A DNA stretch of 64,000 nucleotides from JBBIOU01 sp037443205. Lineage in GTDB: Bacteria > Bacteroidota > Bacteroidia > Flavobacteriales_D > UBA2798. Under the pieces are notes generated by a model, which saw only the letters and a list, made by a program, of their open reading frames with translations, had not been told where the DNA came from and did not search any database. Below, piece by piece: positions 34,466 to 43,653 of the stretch. The stretch's first letter is position 1. Each line of letters begins with the position of its first letter. Location: positions 1 to 64,000 of the forward strand of contig JBBIOU010000013.1 in assembly GCA_037443205.1 (NCBI GenBank), read 5' to 3'. The translations under genes and the position numbers were made by a program.

Positions 34466-36556
34466 TTATATCCTTACTCCCAAAACGCAAACATCATCTA
34501 TTTGCTCCCGATTTTTTTTCCAATCAAAGAATCTTTGTTTCAGTATGGTTTCCTGTTCATTGATTTTTAATTCGGATATTTCTACAAAGAGTTTTTTTAA
34601 GGCAGAGTTTTTGAATTTTTTTCCATCAGTGCCCCCAAACTGATCGGCATATCCGTCACTGGTTAAGTATATCATGTCATTATGTTGTATAGGAATGCAA
34701 TGATCTGTAAAAGGTCTGATATCATCACTTGCGCCTATACTTTGTTTGTCAGGTTTAATTTCGGTAAGTTGGTTATTTCTTACTATTATTAAGCTTCTGT
34801 TTGCACCTGCATAATAGAGTTTCATTTCGTTTTTATCCAGTACACAAAAAGCAGCATCCATACCATCACGCAAAATAATATCAGGATGTGTTTGTTTAAG
34901 ATGATTTTTTAAAGACTTATTAACAAAATCGAGTGCTTGACCAGGGCTGTTTACTTCGTATTGAGTTAATGATTGTTTTAAAAAACTGCTGCATAACATG
35001 GTTAAAAATCCACCGGGTACACCATGCCCCGTGCAATCGCCCACAACAAAAGATATCAGTTCTTTTCCGGAATTCGTTCTGACCGGTTCAACAAAATAAA
35101 AATCACCGCTTACAATATCTTTAGGCAAATAAAAAACAAATGATTGTTTGAGTAATTTTTGCATTTCTTCGGGGCCAGGCAAAATAGCACTTTGTATCCT
35201 TTTGGCATAGGTTATACTATCTGTGATTTTAAGGTTATTTTTTTCAATTATTTCTTTTTGCTCAAGGATGGTTGCCATTCTTTCTTTTACTTTGATTTCT
35301 AATATTTCGTTATCTTTTTGCTTTAAAATATTTATTTCTTTGAGTTTTTGAATAGAGTCGTCTCTGAATTGTTTAATGCGCTGAACAATTGCTAGCGATA
35401 GCATTATAACCTCTATTGCCGAACCAAATTGCAAACCATATCCGGTAATTATATTCGAAGGTAGTATGCCAAAATTATTTAATATAAATGCAAAAACAGA
35501 AAGCACCAATACCACAAAAGCAGTAAAAAATATACGAGCCGCATAAAAACCTTTTTTAATAACCTGATATGAAACCGGCAGAATAAAAATGTTTAATAAT
35601 AAAGTAAATGCATTAATTCCCCATACAGAAAATAAATAAAAAAATTTACCCGGTATAATTGAAAATACAGCGCAGATAAGAATAACATATTTAAAGATAT
35701 TAAAAATTTTATATGATTTTGGTGCGTATTTTTTTAACCTGAGAAAATCTATTGCAAACAGCAATAAAAATAATACACCTGTAGATGCAAATAATGGGTT
35801 GGCGCGGTTAGCCATATAAGTATTTTCGGGCCACAGTATTTCAAATGCGTGACCGTTTAATGACATTTGCAATAAGCCTAATGATAAAATGTATAAAACA
35901 TAATATATGTTGAGAGCTTCTTTGAGCGAAAAAAATAAAAAAATATTGAATATTAATACAAATAATATGATGCCGAAATACATACCAAAAAAATATTGCT
36001 CAAAATAATCACGCTTATTTAAACTTTTTTCTGACCATAGATTGATAGAAAAATGAAATTGCTCACCACCATTATTTACCATTAATAAAAATGTTCTTTC
36101 CTCACCGGCATAAAAATTTATTTGAAAAATAAAATTTCTATGGTTTATCGGTCTGTCTTTAAATTTATAATTATCCCCCGTTTTACTTATTAATTTATAT
36201 TCATGCCGGTTAATTAATTCGTATAATTCTATATTGTCTAGGTTTGGCCTGTTAATTTCAATAAAACGTTTTAACATGCTTTCCTGATTATTTTTAAATT
36301 TTACAATAAACCAATAATTAGATAAACTAAATCCGTTATTAATTTTTTTACCCGTTATAGCTTTAAATTCATTTAGTTTATTTGCTAAAATATCTTCTAT
36401 GGTTAATCTACACGTTGCATCTTCTATAAAGAAAATTTCATCACCTGTTAATTCATAATGCGAGGTGTTTTTTTGTAGTTCTACAATTTTCTGTGCTCTT
36501 GTTACAACACAAAAAAAGCTTATAAAAATTAATAGATATAAATTTTTAATACACAT
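34466..36556 (-). CDS. 7TM-DISM sensor with SpoIIE-type PP2C phosphatase
   Basis: Product of 696 residues. A signal sequence is followed by a periplasmic 7TMR-DISMED2-like domain (about 25-175), seven membrane helices (about 185-395), a coiled coil (about 400-455, ending NNLKITDSITYAKRIQSAIL), and a C-terminal SpoIIE/PP2C domain with the metal-binding motifs SGDFYFVEP, VVGDCTGHGVPGGFLTMLC, DGMDAAFCVLD and YLTSDGYADQFGG. It is expected to dephosphorylate a serine-phosphorylated anti-sigma-factor antagonist in response to an outer signal. Such proteins are frequent in Bacteroidota; no partner is encoded alongside. The gene converges on the GH3 locus with zero bases between stops. Confidence 0.9.
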   Translation of the reverse strand: MCIKNLYLLIFISFFCVVTRAQKIVELQKNTSHYELTGDEIFFIEDATCRLTIEDILANKLNEFKAITGKKINNGFSLSNYWFIVKFKNNQESMLKRFIEINRPNLDNIELYELINRHEYKLISKTGDNYKFKDRPINHRNFIFQINFYAGEERTFLLMVNNGGEQFHFSINLWSEKSLNKRDYFEQYFFGMYFGIILFVLIFNIFLFFSLKEALNIYYVLYILSLGLLQMSLNGHAFEILWPENTYMANRANPLFASTGVLFLLLFAIDFLRLKKYAPKSYKIFNIFKYVILICAVFSIIPGKFFYLFSVWGINAFTLLLNIFILPVSYQVIKKGFYAARIFFTAFVVLVLSVFAFILNNFGILPSNIITGYGLQFGSAIEVIMLSLAIVQRIKQFRDDSIQKLKEINILKQKDNEILEIKVKERMATILEQKEIIEKNNLKITDSITYAKRIQSAILPGPEEMQKLLKQSFVFYLPKDIVSGDFYFVEPVRTNSGKELISFVVGDCTGHGVPGGFLTMLCSSFLKQSLTQYEVNSPGQALDFVNKSLKNHLKQTHPDIILRDGMDAAFCVLDKNEMKLYYAGANRSLIIVRNNQLTEIKPDKQSIGASDDIRPFTDHCIPIQHNDMIYLTSDGYADQFGGTDGKKFKNSALKKLFVEISELKINEQETILKQRFFDWKKNREQIDDVCVLGVRI

Positions 36557-36573
36557 ATTCTTTAGTAAATATA

Positions 36574-37185
36574 CTAACTATTATACAAAACTTTTTTAGC
36601 TGAATCCCAATTTACCCAAAAACGATAAGGTAAGTCTGCATGTTCTGCAGCATAATCTATACCTATTCTTTTACCGGTTTGTATGTACTTGTTTAAATTC
36701 AGCCCTCTGTCTTCAATCCAAATAGTATTTCCAAGTAAATCTACACCATTGTGTTTAATATCAATACCTAAAGCCTGTGTAACTTTTCCCGGTCCGGTAG
36801 TCAGATTTTTAACTAATTTTTTAGTATTTCTTCTTTTACAAACCAATGATATATTTTCAATCGGATATACGGCTCTGATTAAAACCGCGTGGGGCACATC
36901 TTTAACGTTAGTTACTACATTAAATAAATAATGAATCCCATAGCATAAATATACATAGCTTTTACCTCCTTCGGCATACATTATCTCATTACGTTGAGTT
37001 CTTTTTCCGTTGTAGGCATGCGATGCTTTGTCTTCTACTCCGGCATAAGCTTCGGTTTCGGTAATAACACTTTTAACTGTTTGATTTCGGATGCGTGTAC
37101 AGAGTATTTTTCCAATTAATTTTTGGGCTACATCAACAACGTTTTCCTGTAAATAAAATGATTTAGGCAATTTATCCATACTCAT
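36574..37185 (-). CDS. 3-methyladenine DNA glycosylase (AAG/MPG family)
   Basis: Product of 203 residues, a monofunctional base-excision repair glycosylase for alkylated purines. Landmarks: VAQKLIGKILCTR, the catalytic region ITETEAYAGVEDKASHAYNG (Glu acting as base), MYAEGGKSYVYLCYGIHYLF, and TTGPGKVTQALGI. Two starts are close (37185 and 37179); the outer one overlaps the lysC stop as ATGA, suggesting translational coupling. Length is typical of the bacterial family. Confidence 0.94.
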   Translation of the reverse strand: MSMDKLPKSFYLQENVVDVAQKLIGKILCTRIRNQTVKSVITETEAYAGVEDKASHAYNGKRTQRNEIMYAEGGKSYVYLCYGIHYLFNVVTNVKDVPHAVLIRAVYPIENISLVCKRRNTKKLVKNLTTGPGKVTQALGIDIKHNGVDLLGNTIWIEDRGLNLNKYIQTGKRIGIDYAAEHADLPYRFWVNWDSAKKVLYNS

Positions 37186-38471
37186 TGTGGATTAACTTTA
37201 TCTCTGATAATCATGCGTGCGGTATGCCTGCTGCGTTGAGAGACTAAAATTTCTTTGTGTTCGGTTACGCGTTGTATGGTTTGTTCATTATAGTGTCTGA
37301 TAGTTACCAGCTCTACACCGGTATTGTATTTTACTTTATAATTTTCCTGCAAGCGTTTTAATAATTCATCAAATTTATCTTCATTATAATCTACCGAAAC
37401 TGAAAAACTTAAGGCCGAATTTTGCATCAGGTTTACACGAATATTTAGCGAAGCAAATACATCAAAAATATCACGCAGATTGTGTTCGATGATAAATGAA
37501 AAATCGCGCGGAATGATGGATATTAATACCTGATTGGTTTTGAAAATGAATGAAGGAAGCAAATGATCGTATTGGGTTGATTCTTGAATAATGGTTCCTT
37601 TTTCGTTGGGCGACAAAAATGAATTTACAAGCAGAGGGATACCTTTATTTTGTAGTGGTTTAATGGTTTTGGGATGTATAATACTTGCTCCGTAATAACT
37701 TAATTCAATGGCTTCCTGAAAAGATATTTTGTTTAATTTAACAGCGTCTGCATATTTTTTAGGATCAGCATTCATCACTCCGGCAACGTCTTTCCATATA
37801 GTAACATCCTTTGCATCCAGCAGATATGCTAAAATAGCTGCCGTATAATCAGAACCTTCTCTTCCTAAAGTAGTTGTTAAATTGATTTGTGTACTGCCGA
37901 TAAAACCTTGCGTTATGGCTACCCGGTTACCAATTTGCCCGATAAAATAGGGTATTAAATGTTGATTTACCAGTTTCTGGCTCGCATCCCAGTCTACTCT
38001 CCCTTCGCGAAAGGTACTGTCGGTGCGTATTAATTTGCGTGCGTCAAACCACTCATGTCCTATACCTACTTTGTGTAAGTAATGTGAAACGATGATAGAT
38101 GATAATAACTCTCCTTGCGAAACAATTTGATCATATACCAAATCATAATTAGCAGAAGGAGTTACTTCAAAACGTTTTTCTATTTCAGCAAAAATTACAT
38201 TCACCGCCTGTTTTACCGAAGCATTTTCATCGCCAAAAAGATTATCTATTTCCTGATAATGATAGTTTTTAATATCATTTAATATTTCAGTTTTATCGCC
38301 TTTGTTTTTTGTATAGGCGCGGGTTAAATCTTCTAAAGCATTGGTAGTTTTGCCCATAGCCGATACAACAACTACCAAATTTTCGCCCGGAAATAATTTG
38401 ATTATTTCTGCCACATTTTTGATGCCCCGGGCATCTTTTACCGATGCGCCTCCAAACTTAAATACCTTCAT
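37182..38471 (-). CDS. lysC: Aspartate kinase
   Basis: Product of 429 residues, catalysing ATP-dependent phosphorylation of aspartate, the first step to lysine, threonine, methionine and diaminopimelate. The N-terminal KFGGASVKDARGI is the kinase signature; SQGELLSSIIVSHYL and TTLGREGSDYTAAILAYLL follow, then IHPKTIKPLQNKGIPLLV. The C-terminal about 130 residues form ACT-type regulatory sequence (QVLISIIPRDFSFI). It is monofunctional, not fused to homoserine dehydrogenase. The diaminopimelate branch would feed the MurE encoded here. It overlaps the glycosylase gene by 4 bp. Confidence 0.94.
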   Translation of the reverse strand: MKVFKFGGASVKDARGIKNVAEIIKLFPGENLVVVVSAMGKTTNALEDLTRAYTKNKGDKTEILNDIKNYHYQEIDNLFGDENASVKQAVNVIFAEIEKRFEVTPSANYDLVYDQIVSQGELLSSIIVSHYLHKVGIGHEWFDARKLIRTDSTFREGRVDWDASQKLVNQHLIPYFIGQIGNRVAITQGFIGSTQINLTTTLGREGSDYTAAILAYLLDAKDVTIWKDVAGVMNADPKKYADAVKLNKISFQEAIELSYYGASIIHPKTIKPLQNKGIPLLVNSFLSPNEKGTIIQESTQYDHLLPSFIFKTNQVLISIIPRDFSFIIEHNLRDIFDVFASLNIRVNLMQNSALSFSVSVDYNEDKFDELLKRLQENYKVKYNTGVELVTIRHYNEQTIQRVTEHKEILVSQRSRHTARMIIRDKVNPQ

Positions 38472-38646
38472 TGTTTAATTATTAAAATTATTTGCAAAGA
38501 TGCTAAACTTTATAGTAACGCTACTTAAATCAAATTTAAGTTTATTCCAAATCATTAAAACTGTACTTGCAGGCTGCCAAAATTTTATGAAGAATTTCTC
38601 GTAATATTTTATTTTAAGCTAAGAAATTCTAATTATATATCTAAAT

Positions 38647-38727
38647 CAGGGTTAACTTCAATGCCGCCCACATAACTACACGCTTGCATTAACTACACCA
38701 GGCTTACCTAATGACAATATTGGGATA
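38647..38727 (+). repeat. 81-bp hairpin repeat, copy R1
   Basis: An 81-bp block alignable without gaps to 44272-44352 (59 of 81 identical). It begins AGGGTTAAC and ends with CTAATGACAATATTGGGATAA. A small hairpin (AGG-CTTA-CCT) precedes the AATGACAA core. It fills much of the lysC-hppA divergent gap (343 bp), next to the hppA promoter; the rest of that gap shows nothing recognisable. Confidence 0.75.
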
Positions 38728-38737
38728 AACAGTTTAA

Positions 38738-38769
38738 TTTGCACAATATATGTTAAAACACTACTTTTG
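38738..38769 (+). promoter_or_regulatory. Pyrophosphatase gene promoter
   Basis: TTTG (38738-38741) and TACTTTTG (38762-38769) with 20 nt between TTG and the -7 box fit the Bacteroidota consensus. The start codon is 45 bp downstream. Confidence 0.75.
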
Positions 38770-38814
38770 CCCCCCAATTTTAAAGACTAAAAGAAAATCA
38801 AAAACAGATAGAAT

Positions 38815-41520
38815 ATGGACTTTTTACAACAAAACTTAATTTATTTGATACCCGCCATGGGAATAATTGGTTTGCTGGTGATGGCTATTAAATCAGCATG
38901 GGTAAGTAAGCAAGACGCAGGAGAGGAAAAAATGTCAGAAATTGCCAGGCACATAGCCAGCGGGGCAATGGCATTTCTAAAAGCAGAATGGAAAATACTC
39001 GGTTTTTTTGCCATCATTGCGGCTGTTTTATTAGCATGGTCTGGTACATTGGTAGAAAATTCAAGCCCGATAATAGCCCTTTCTTTTATCATCGGAGCAG
39101 TGTTTTCGGCCTTAGCGGGCTACATCGGTATGCGTATAGCTACTAAAGCCAATGTGCGTACAGCCAATGCAGCCAGAAGCAGTTTAGCCAGGGCGCTTAA
39201 AGTTTCGTTTACCGGAGGAACGGTTATGGGGCTTGGTGTAGCCGGGTTAGCCGTGCTTGGTATAGGTTCATTATTTATTGTATTTTATAATATATATGTA
39301 GTTTCAACCGGTGGCAATGTTAATGGTCATGAAATGGAAACCGCACTTGAAGTATTAGCCGGATTTTCATTAGGAGCTGAATCTATTGCTTTGTTTGCAC
39401 GTGTAGGAGGAGGTATATATACTAAAGCAGCCGATGTGGGAGCCGACCTGGTAGGCAAAGTAGAGGCGGGAATACCTGAAGACGATCCGCGCAATCCTGC
39501 CACTATTGCCGATAATGTAGGTGATAACGTAGGCGATGTAGCCGGCATGGGTGCCGATCTTTTTGGTTCGTATGTTGCAACCATACTGGCAACAATGGTA
39601 TTGGGCCGCGAGATAGTATCGAATGATAGCTTTGGAGGTATAGCCCCTGTTTTATTACCCATGATGATTGCAGGTATAGGCTTACTGTTTTCGATAGTGG
39701 GTACTTTATTTGTAAAAGTAAATAACGAAAAAGGCAATGTGCAAAAAGCTCTCAACATGGGTAATTGGATGTCTATTATCCTCACCGCAGTTGCATCTTA
39801 TTTTGTTGTAATGTTTTTATTGCCCGATGAAACATTGAGCATACGCGGAAAAAACTTTAACGCTACCGATGTATTTATTGCAATAGCAATAGGATTGGTT
39901 GTAGGTGCTTTAATGAGCATGATTACAGAATTTTATACCGCAATGGGTAAACGTCCGGTGCGTACCATTGTGCGCCAGTCATCTACCGGTCATGCCACCA
40001 ATATCATTGGGGGTTTGGCTGTGGGTATGGAATCTACGGTTTACCCTACAATTATTTTGGCAGCGGGTATTTATCTGTCGTACGAGTTTGCCGGATTATA
40101 TGGCGTAGCTATTGCTGCAGCCGGTATGATGGCTACAACCGCAATGCAATTAGCCATAGACGCATTCGGGCCAATTGCCGATAACGCAGGAGGTATTGCC
40201 GAAATGAGCGGTTTACCCAAAGAAGTACGCGAACGCACCGATAACTTAGATGCTGTGGGAAATACTACTGCCGCAACCGGAAAAGGCTTTGCTATCGCAT
40301 CGGCTGCACTTACCGCACTTGCATTGTTTGCAGCTTTTGTAGGCATATCAGGCATAGATAGTATTGACATTTTTAAAGCAGATGTGCTGGCTGGATTATT
40401 TGTAGGCGGAATGATACCTTTTATCTTCTCTTCGCTGGCAATAGCTGCTGTTGGCCGTGCTGCCATGAGTATGGTTGAAGAAGTACGCAGACAGTTTAGA
40501 GAAATCCCTGGTATTATGGAAGGTACAGGTAAACCCGAATATGAAAAATGTGTCGCTATCTCCACTCAGGCATCCATTCGCGAGATGATATTACCCGGTG
40601 CCATTGCACTTATCGTTCCGGTAATTGTAGGATTTATTTTTGGCCCCGAAGTATTGGGCGGTTTATTAGCCGGGGTAACCGTAAGCGGAGTATTAATGGG
40701 AATGTTCCAAAACAATGCTGGTGGCGCCTGGGATAATGCCAAAAAATCGTTTGAGAAAGGTGTAGAAATAAACGGACAAACTTATTACAAAGGCTCCGAA
40801 CCTCACAAATCGGCTGTTACCGGTGATACCGTGGGAGACCCCTTTAAAGATACCTCTGGGCCCTCTATGAATATTTTGATTAAATTGATGAGCATTGTTT
40901 CTTTGATTATTGCACCCCATATCGCATTTAAAAAACAAGAGCAACCAGCTTCCAATCAACAGCAAATTGAAGTTTTTGCCGGTCAAAATGGTAATTTCAT
41001 TGTTAATGCTACTGAATCTTCGGTTGAATGGAAGGGTACAAAAACTGCCGGTGAACATTGGGGAACGATCAATATTGCCGAAGGAAATCTGAATGTTGTT
41101 AACGGCAAATTAAGCTCAGGTAAATTTATCATTGATATGAACACCATTGTAGTTAGCGATATACAAGATCCCGAAAAAAACGCAAGTTTGCTTGGTCATC
41201 TAAAATCATCAGATTTTTTTGCAGTAGATAGCTTTACTACTTCGACATTCGAAATTAAAAATGTTGAACTCAATAAGGACCTTCGCTACTATGTAAAAGG
41301 AGATTTAACCATTAAAGGAATTACCAAAGAAATAGAATTTCCGGCAACATTTAATATCGAAGGAAATAAACTTAACGCATCAGCCGAATTTACCATCGAT
41401 CGTACCCGTTGGGGAATTAACTACAACTCTAAATCGGTACTTGGCGCTATGGCCGATAAGTTTATACACGATGATATAGCGTTTAAGATAAACCTTAACA
41501 GCTATAAAAAATCAGAATAA
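38815..41520 (+). CDS. hppA: K+-dependent membrane pyrophosphatase fused to a YceI domain
   Basis: Product of 901 residues. Residues 1 to about 705 are a complete ion-pumping membrane pyrophosphatase with about 16 helices: the catalytic DVGADLVGKVE, DNVGDNVGDVAGMGADLFGS, EFYTAMGKRPVRTIVRQSS, and GNTTAATGKG, where Ala rather than Lys marks the K+-dependent class (Na+ or H+ pumping cannot be decided by eye). After the last helix (LIKLMSIVSLIIAPHIAF) and a short Gln-rich linker, residues about 720-898 form a YceI-like lipid-binding domain (VEWKGTKTAGEHWGTINI; FTIDRTRWGINYNS). Known pyrophosphatases have a periplasmic C-terminus, so the YceI part would lie in the periplasm, where free YceI proteins occur. 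The frame is uninterrupted. This fusion is unusual to my knowledge. Confidence 0.93.
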   Translation: MDFLQQNLIYLIPAMGIIGLLVMAIKSAWVSKQDAGEEKMSEIARHIASGAMAFLKAEWKILGFFAIIAAVLLAWSGTLVENSSPIIALSFIIGAVFSALAGYIGMRIATKANVRTANAARSSLARALKVSFTGGTVMGLGVAGLAVLGIGSLFIVFYNIYVVSTGGNVNGHEMETALEVLAGFSLGAESIALFARVGGGIYTKAADVGADLVGKVEAGIPEDDPRNPATIADNVGDNVGDVAGMGADLFGSYVATILATMVLGREIVSNDSFGGIAPVLLPMMIAGIGLLFSIVGTLFVKVNNEKGNVQKALNMGNWMSIILTAVASYFVVMFLLPDETLSIRGKNFNATDVFIAIAIGLVVGALMSMITEFYTAMGKRPVRTIVRQSSTGHATNIIGGLAVGMESTVYPTIILAAGIYLSYEFAGLYGVAIAAAGMMATTAMQLAIDAFGPIADNAGGIAEMSGLPKEVRERTDNLDAVGNTTAATGKGFAIASAALTALALFAAFVGISGIDSIDIFKADVLAGLFVGGMIPFIFSSLAIAAVGRAAMSMVEEVRRQFREIPGIMEGTGKPEYEKCVAISTQASIREMILPGAIALIVPVIVGFIFGPEVLGGLLAGVTVSGVLMGMFQNNAGGAWDNAKKSFEKGVEINGQTYYKGSEPHKSAVTGDTVGDPFKDTSGPSMNILIKLMSIVSLIIAPHIAFKKQEQPASNQQQIEVFAGQNGNFIVNATESSVEWKGTKTAGEHWGTINIAEGNLNVVNGKLSSGKFIIDMNTIVVSDIQDPEKNASLLGHLKSSDFFAVDSFTTSTFEIKNVELNKDLRYYVKGDLTIKGITKEIEFPATFNIEGNKLNASAEFTIDRTRWGINYNSKSVLGAMADKFIHDDIAFKINLNSYKKSE

Positions 41521-41722
41521 GCAAACGTAATCCACCTTGGTTGATTTGCAGAATACAGATTTAGTGTTATTTAAACAGTAATTTTTGTAAAGTTGCTGCA
41601 TTAGCCTAAGTCATTAATGTATAATTTACTGCTAATTTGTATTTTTTATCGGGCAGGGAGTAATTTATTTTTTTAAATCACAAGCATTTTTCAGATATTT
41701 ACAAAACTAAAAAGGTGGTATC

Positions 41723-42247
41723 ATGGAGTTATTTTTTGATTTACTAAAAATAATTATACCCAGTATAGTGGTTTTTCTTACCAGCTATCTTCTTATACGC
41801 GATTACTTAAAAACATCCGTAGAAAGACAACTTAAAGAAATAAAAGCCGAGGCACAAAAAACTATACTCCCCTTACGATTGCAAGCATACGAGCGTATGG
41901 TTTTATATCTGGAGCGCATATCTCCCAATAGTTTGGTTATGCGAACTTATAAAGCCGGTATGAGTGCACGATTGTTGCAAGCCGATTTAGTAAAAGCCAT
42001 ACGTGATGAATACGAACACAACATGACACAGCAAGTATATGTTTCGCCAAACGCTTGGGTATTATTGAAAAATGCCAAAGAAGAAATAACCCGACTGATA
42101 AACCTTGCCGCAGCTAAATTACCCCCTGATGCAAATGGTATTGATTTAAGTCAAAGTATTTTTGAATTGGCATCAAAAATTGATAAGCTACCTACCGAAA
42201 TTGCAATCAACTTTGCACGCAACGAAGCACAAAAACTATTTAATTAA
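41723..42247 (+). CDS. Small membrane-anchored protein of unknown function
   Basis: Product of 174 residues with one N-terminal membrane helix (about 8-26, LKIIIPSIVVFLTSYLLI), then a mostly helical cytoplasmic part. The segment LPLRLQAYERMVLYLERISP at about residues 49-68, followed by VMR and later EYEHNMTQQVYVSPNAW, recalls a widespread Bacteroidota family of this size (I believe a recent DUF, but am not certain of the number). No function is known. AAGGTGGTATC directly before the ATG is a moderate Shine-Dalgarno-like sequence. The 202-bp gap upstream shows nothing clear. Confidence 0.78.
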   Translation: MELFFDLLKIIIPSIVVFLTSYLLIRDYLKTSVERQLKEIKAEAQKTILPLRLQAYERMVLYLERISPNSLVMRTYKAGMSARLLQADLVKAIRDEYEHNMTQQVYVSPNAWVLLKNAKEEITRLINLAAAKLPPDANGIDLSQSIFELASKIDKLPTEIAINFARNEAQKLFN

Positions 42248-42334
42248 TGACATTTTGTCGGCAAAATACTTTTAGGCAAGATAATTGAAAAACTAAAAAT
42301 TAAAATAATTGTTTAACTAATTAATACATAAATT

Positions 42335-42652
42335 ATGGCACTAGAAATAACCGATGCAAACTTCGAAGAAGTAGTACTAAAATCAGATAAACCTGTAATG
42401 GTTGATTTTTGGGCAGAGTGGTGCGGACCTTGCCGCATGGTAGGCCCGGTGGTAGATGAAATAAGCAAAGAATATGAAGGGAAGGCTATTGTGGGTAAAG
42501 TAAATGTAGATCATAACCCGGGAGTATCTGCCAAATTTGGCATACGTAACATACCTACTATACTCTTTATTAAAAACGGAGAAGTAGTTGATAAATCAGT
42601 AGGTGCTGTCCCCAAAGTGCAGCTTACCGAAAAACTCAATAAACAATTATAA
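42335..42652 (+). CDS. trxA: Thioredoxin
   Basis: Product of 105 residues, a cytoplasmic dithiol-disulfide reductant. The active site is FWAEWCGPCRMVGPVVDEIS (Cys residues near 32 and 35), followed by VGKVNVDHNPGVSAKFGIRN and the cis-proline IPTILFIKNGE. The length and lack of a signal peptide fit TrxA. A strong terminator follows directly. An ATTTTG/CAAAAT hairpin upstream (near 42250) may weakly end transcription from the previous gene. Confidence 0.97.
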   Translation: MALEITDANFEEVVLKSDKPVMVDFWAEWCGPCRMVGPVVDEISKEYEGKAIVGKVNVDHNPGVSAKFGIRNIPTILFIKNGEVVDKSVGAVPKVQLTEKLNKQL

Positions 42653-42673
42653 ACAAAATCTTTTTTTATTTTT

Positions 42674-42709
42674 AAACTCCGTTTCCCGATAAACGAAACG
42701 GAGTTTTTT
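42674..42709 (+). terminator. trxA terminator
   Basis: A perfect 12-bp stem (42674-42685 with 42695-42706, 9-nt loop) runs into T residues to 42709. The next ATG is at 42714. Confidence 0.9.
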
Positions 42710-42713
42710 ATTT

Positions 42714-43643
42714 ATGGCAAATAAAATAAACCCGCTCTTAGTTGAACCTTTTGCAAATCTGGAGCTACTTGCCCGACAAGTTGTAGAAGGATTTATTACC
42801 GGTTTGCATAAAAGTCCCTTTCATGGTTTTTCGGTTGAGTTTGCAGAACATCGCTTATATAACACCGGAGAAAGCACCCGCCATATAGATTGGAAGCTTT
42901 ATGCCCGAAGCGATAAACTTTTTGTTAAAAGATATGAAGAAGAAACAAATTTGCGTTGCCAAATTATTATAGATATATCGGGGTCTATGTTTTTTCCGGT
43001 TACTAAAAATAAAAATAATTATAACAAAGTTACCTTTTCTATTTATTGTGCAGCAGCACTTATAGAATTGCTAAAAAGACAAAGAGATGCCGTTGGGTTA
43101 AGTTTTTTTGCCGAAAAAATTGAGCTTCATACTCCTGCAAAATCAAATGCACAACATATTAAAATGCTGTGGCACGAATTAGAAAAAAAACTTCACACAT
43201 TTGATGAAAAATCTGCACAAAAAACTTTTGTCGGTAACAATCTGGATGTACTTGCCGAAAATATTCACAGACGCTCCTTAGTAGTTATTTTCAGCGATAT
43301 GTTTGAAACTACTGAACACAGTGATATGTTGTTTGCGGCTTTACAACACCTTAGGCATAATAAACATGAAGTACTATTGTTTCATGTAAATGATAAAAAA
43401 CACGAAGAAGAATTTGATTTTGAAAATACTCCACATCGCTTTATTGATATGGAAACCGGTGAAGAACTAAAATTAAACCCTGCGGCAGTTAAAGAAAAAT
43501 ATGCTATGGCCATGAAAGAATTTAAAAATAATATAAAACTAAAATGTGCCCAACACCAAATTGATTTTATTGAGGCCGATATTAACGAAGGGTTTGATAA
43601 AGTATTACAACAATACCTGGTAAAACGCTCAAAACTTTATTAA
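42714..43643 (+). CDS. DUF58 family protein
   Basis: Product of 309 residues, soluble, with the DUF58 core GESTRHIDWKLYARSDKLFV near residues 57-76 and a von Willebrand A-like region with the metal-site motif IIDISGSMFF. FVGNNLDVLAENIHRRSLVV and VIFSDMFETTE continue the fold. DUF58 proteins are often encoded with MoxR ATPases, but none is present here. It starts just after the trxA terminator and is followed after 10 bp by the cyclophilin gene. Confidence 0.92.
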   Translation: MANKINPLLVEPFANLELLARQVVEGFITGLHKSPFHGFSVEFAEHRLYNTGESTRHIDWKLYARSDKLFVKRYEEETNLRCQIIIDISGSMFFPVTKNKNNYNKVTFSIYCAAALIELLKRQRDAVGLSFFAEKIELHTPAKSNAQHIKMLWHELEKKLHTFDEKSAQKTFVGNNLDVLAENIHRRSLVVIFSDMFETTEHSDMLFAALQHLRHNKHEVLLFHVNDKKHEEEFDFENTPHRFIDMETGEELKLNPAAVKEKYAMAMKEFKNNIKLKCAQHQIDFIEADINEGFDKVLQQYLVKRSKLY

Positions 43644-43653
43644 AACAATAATT

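Noticed and set aside
39327..40565. Minus-strand frames of 152 and 164 codons
   Set aside because: They are antisense to the highly conserved pyrophosphatase; the codon bias of that gene leaves the opposite strand open.
41521..41560. Hairpin-like sequence after the pyrophosphatase-YceI gene
   Set aside because: The best stem is interrupted and has no T run, so I do not call a terminator.
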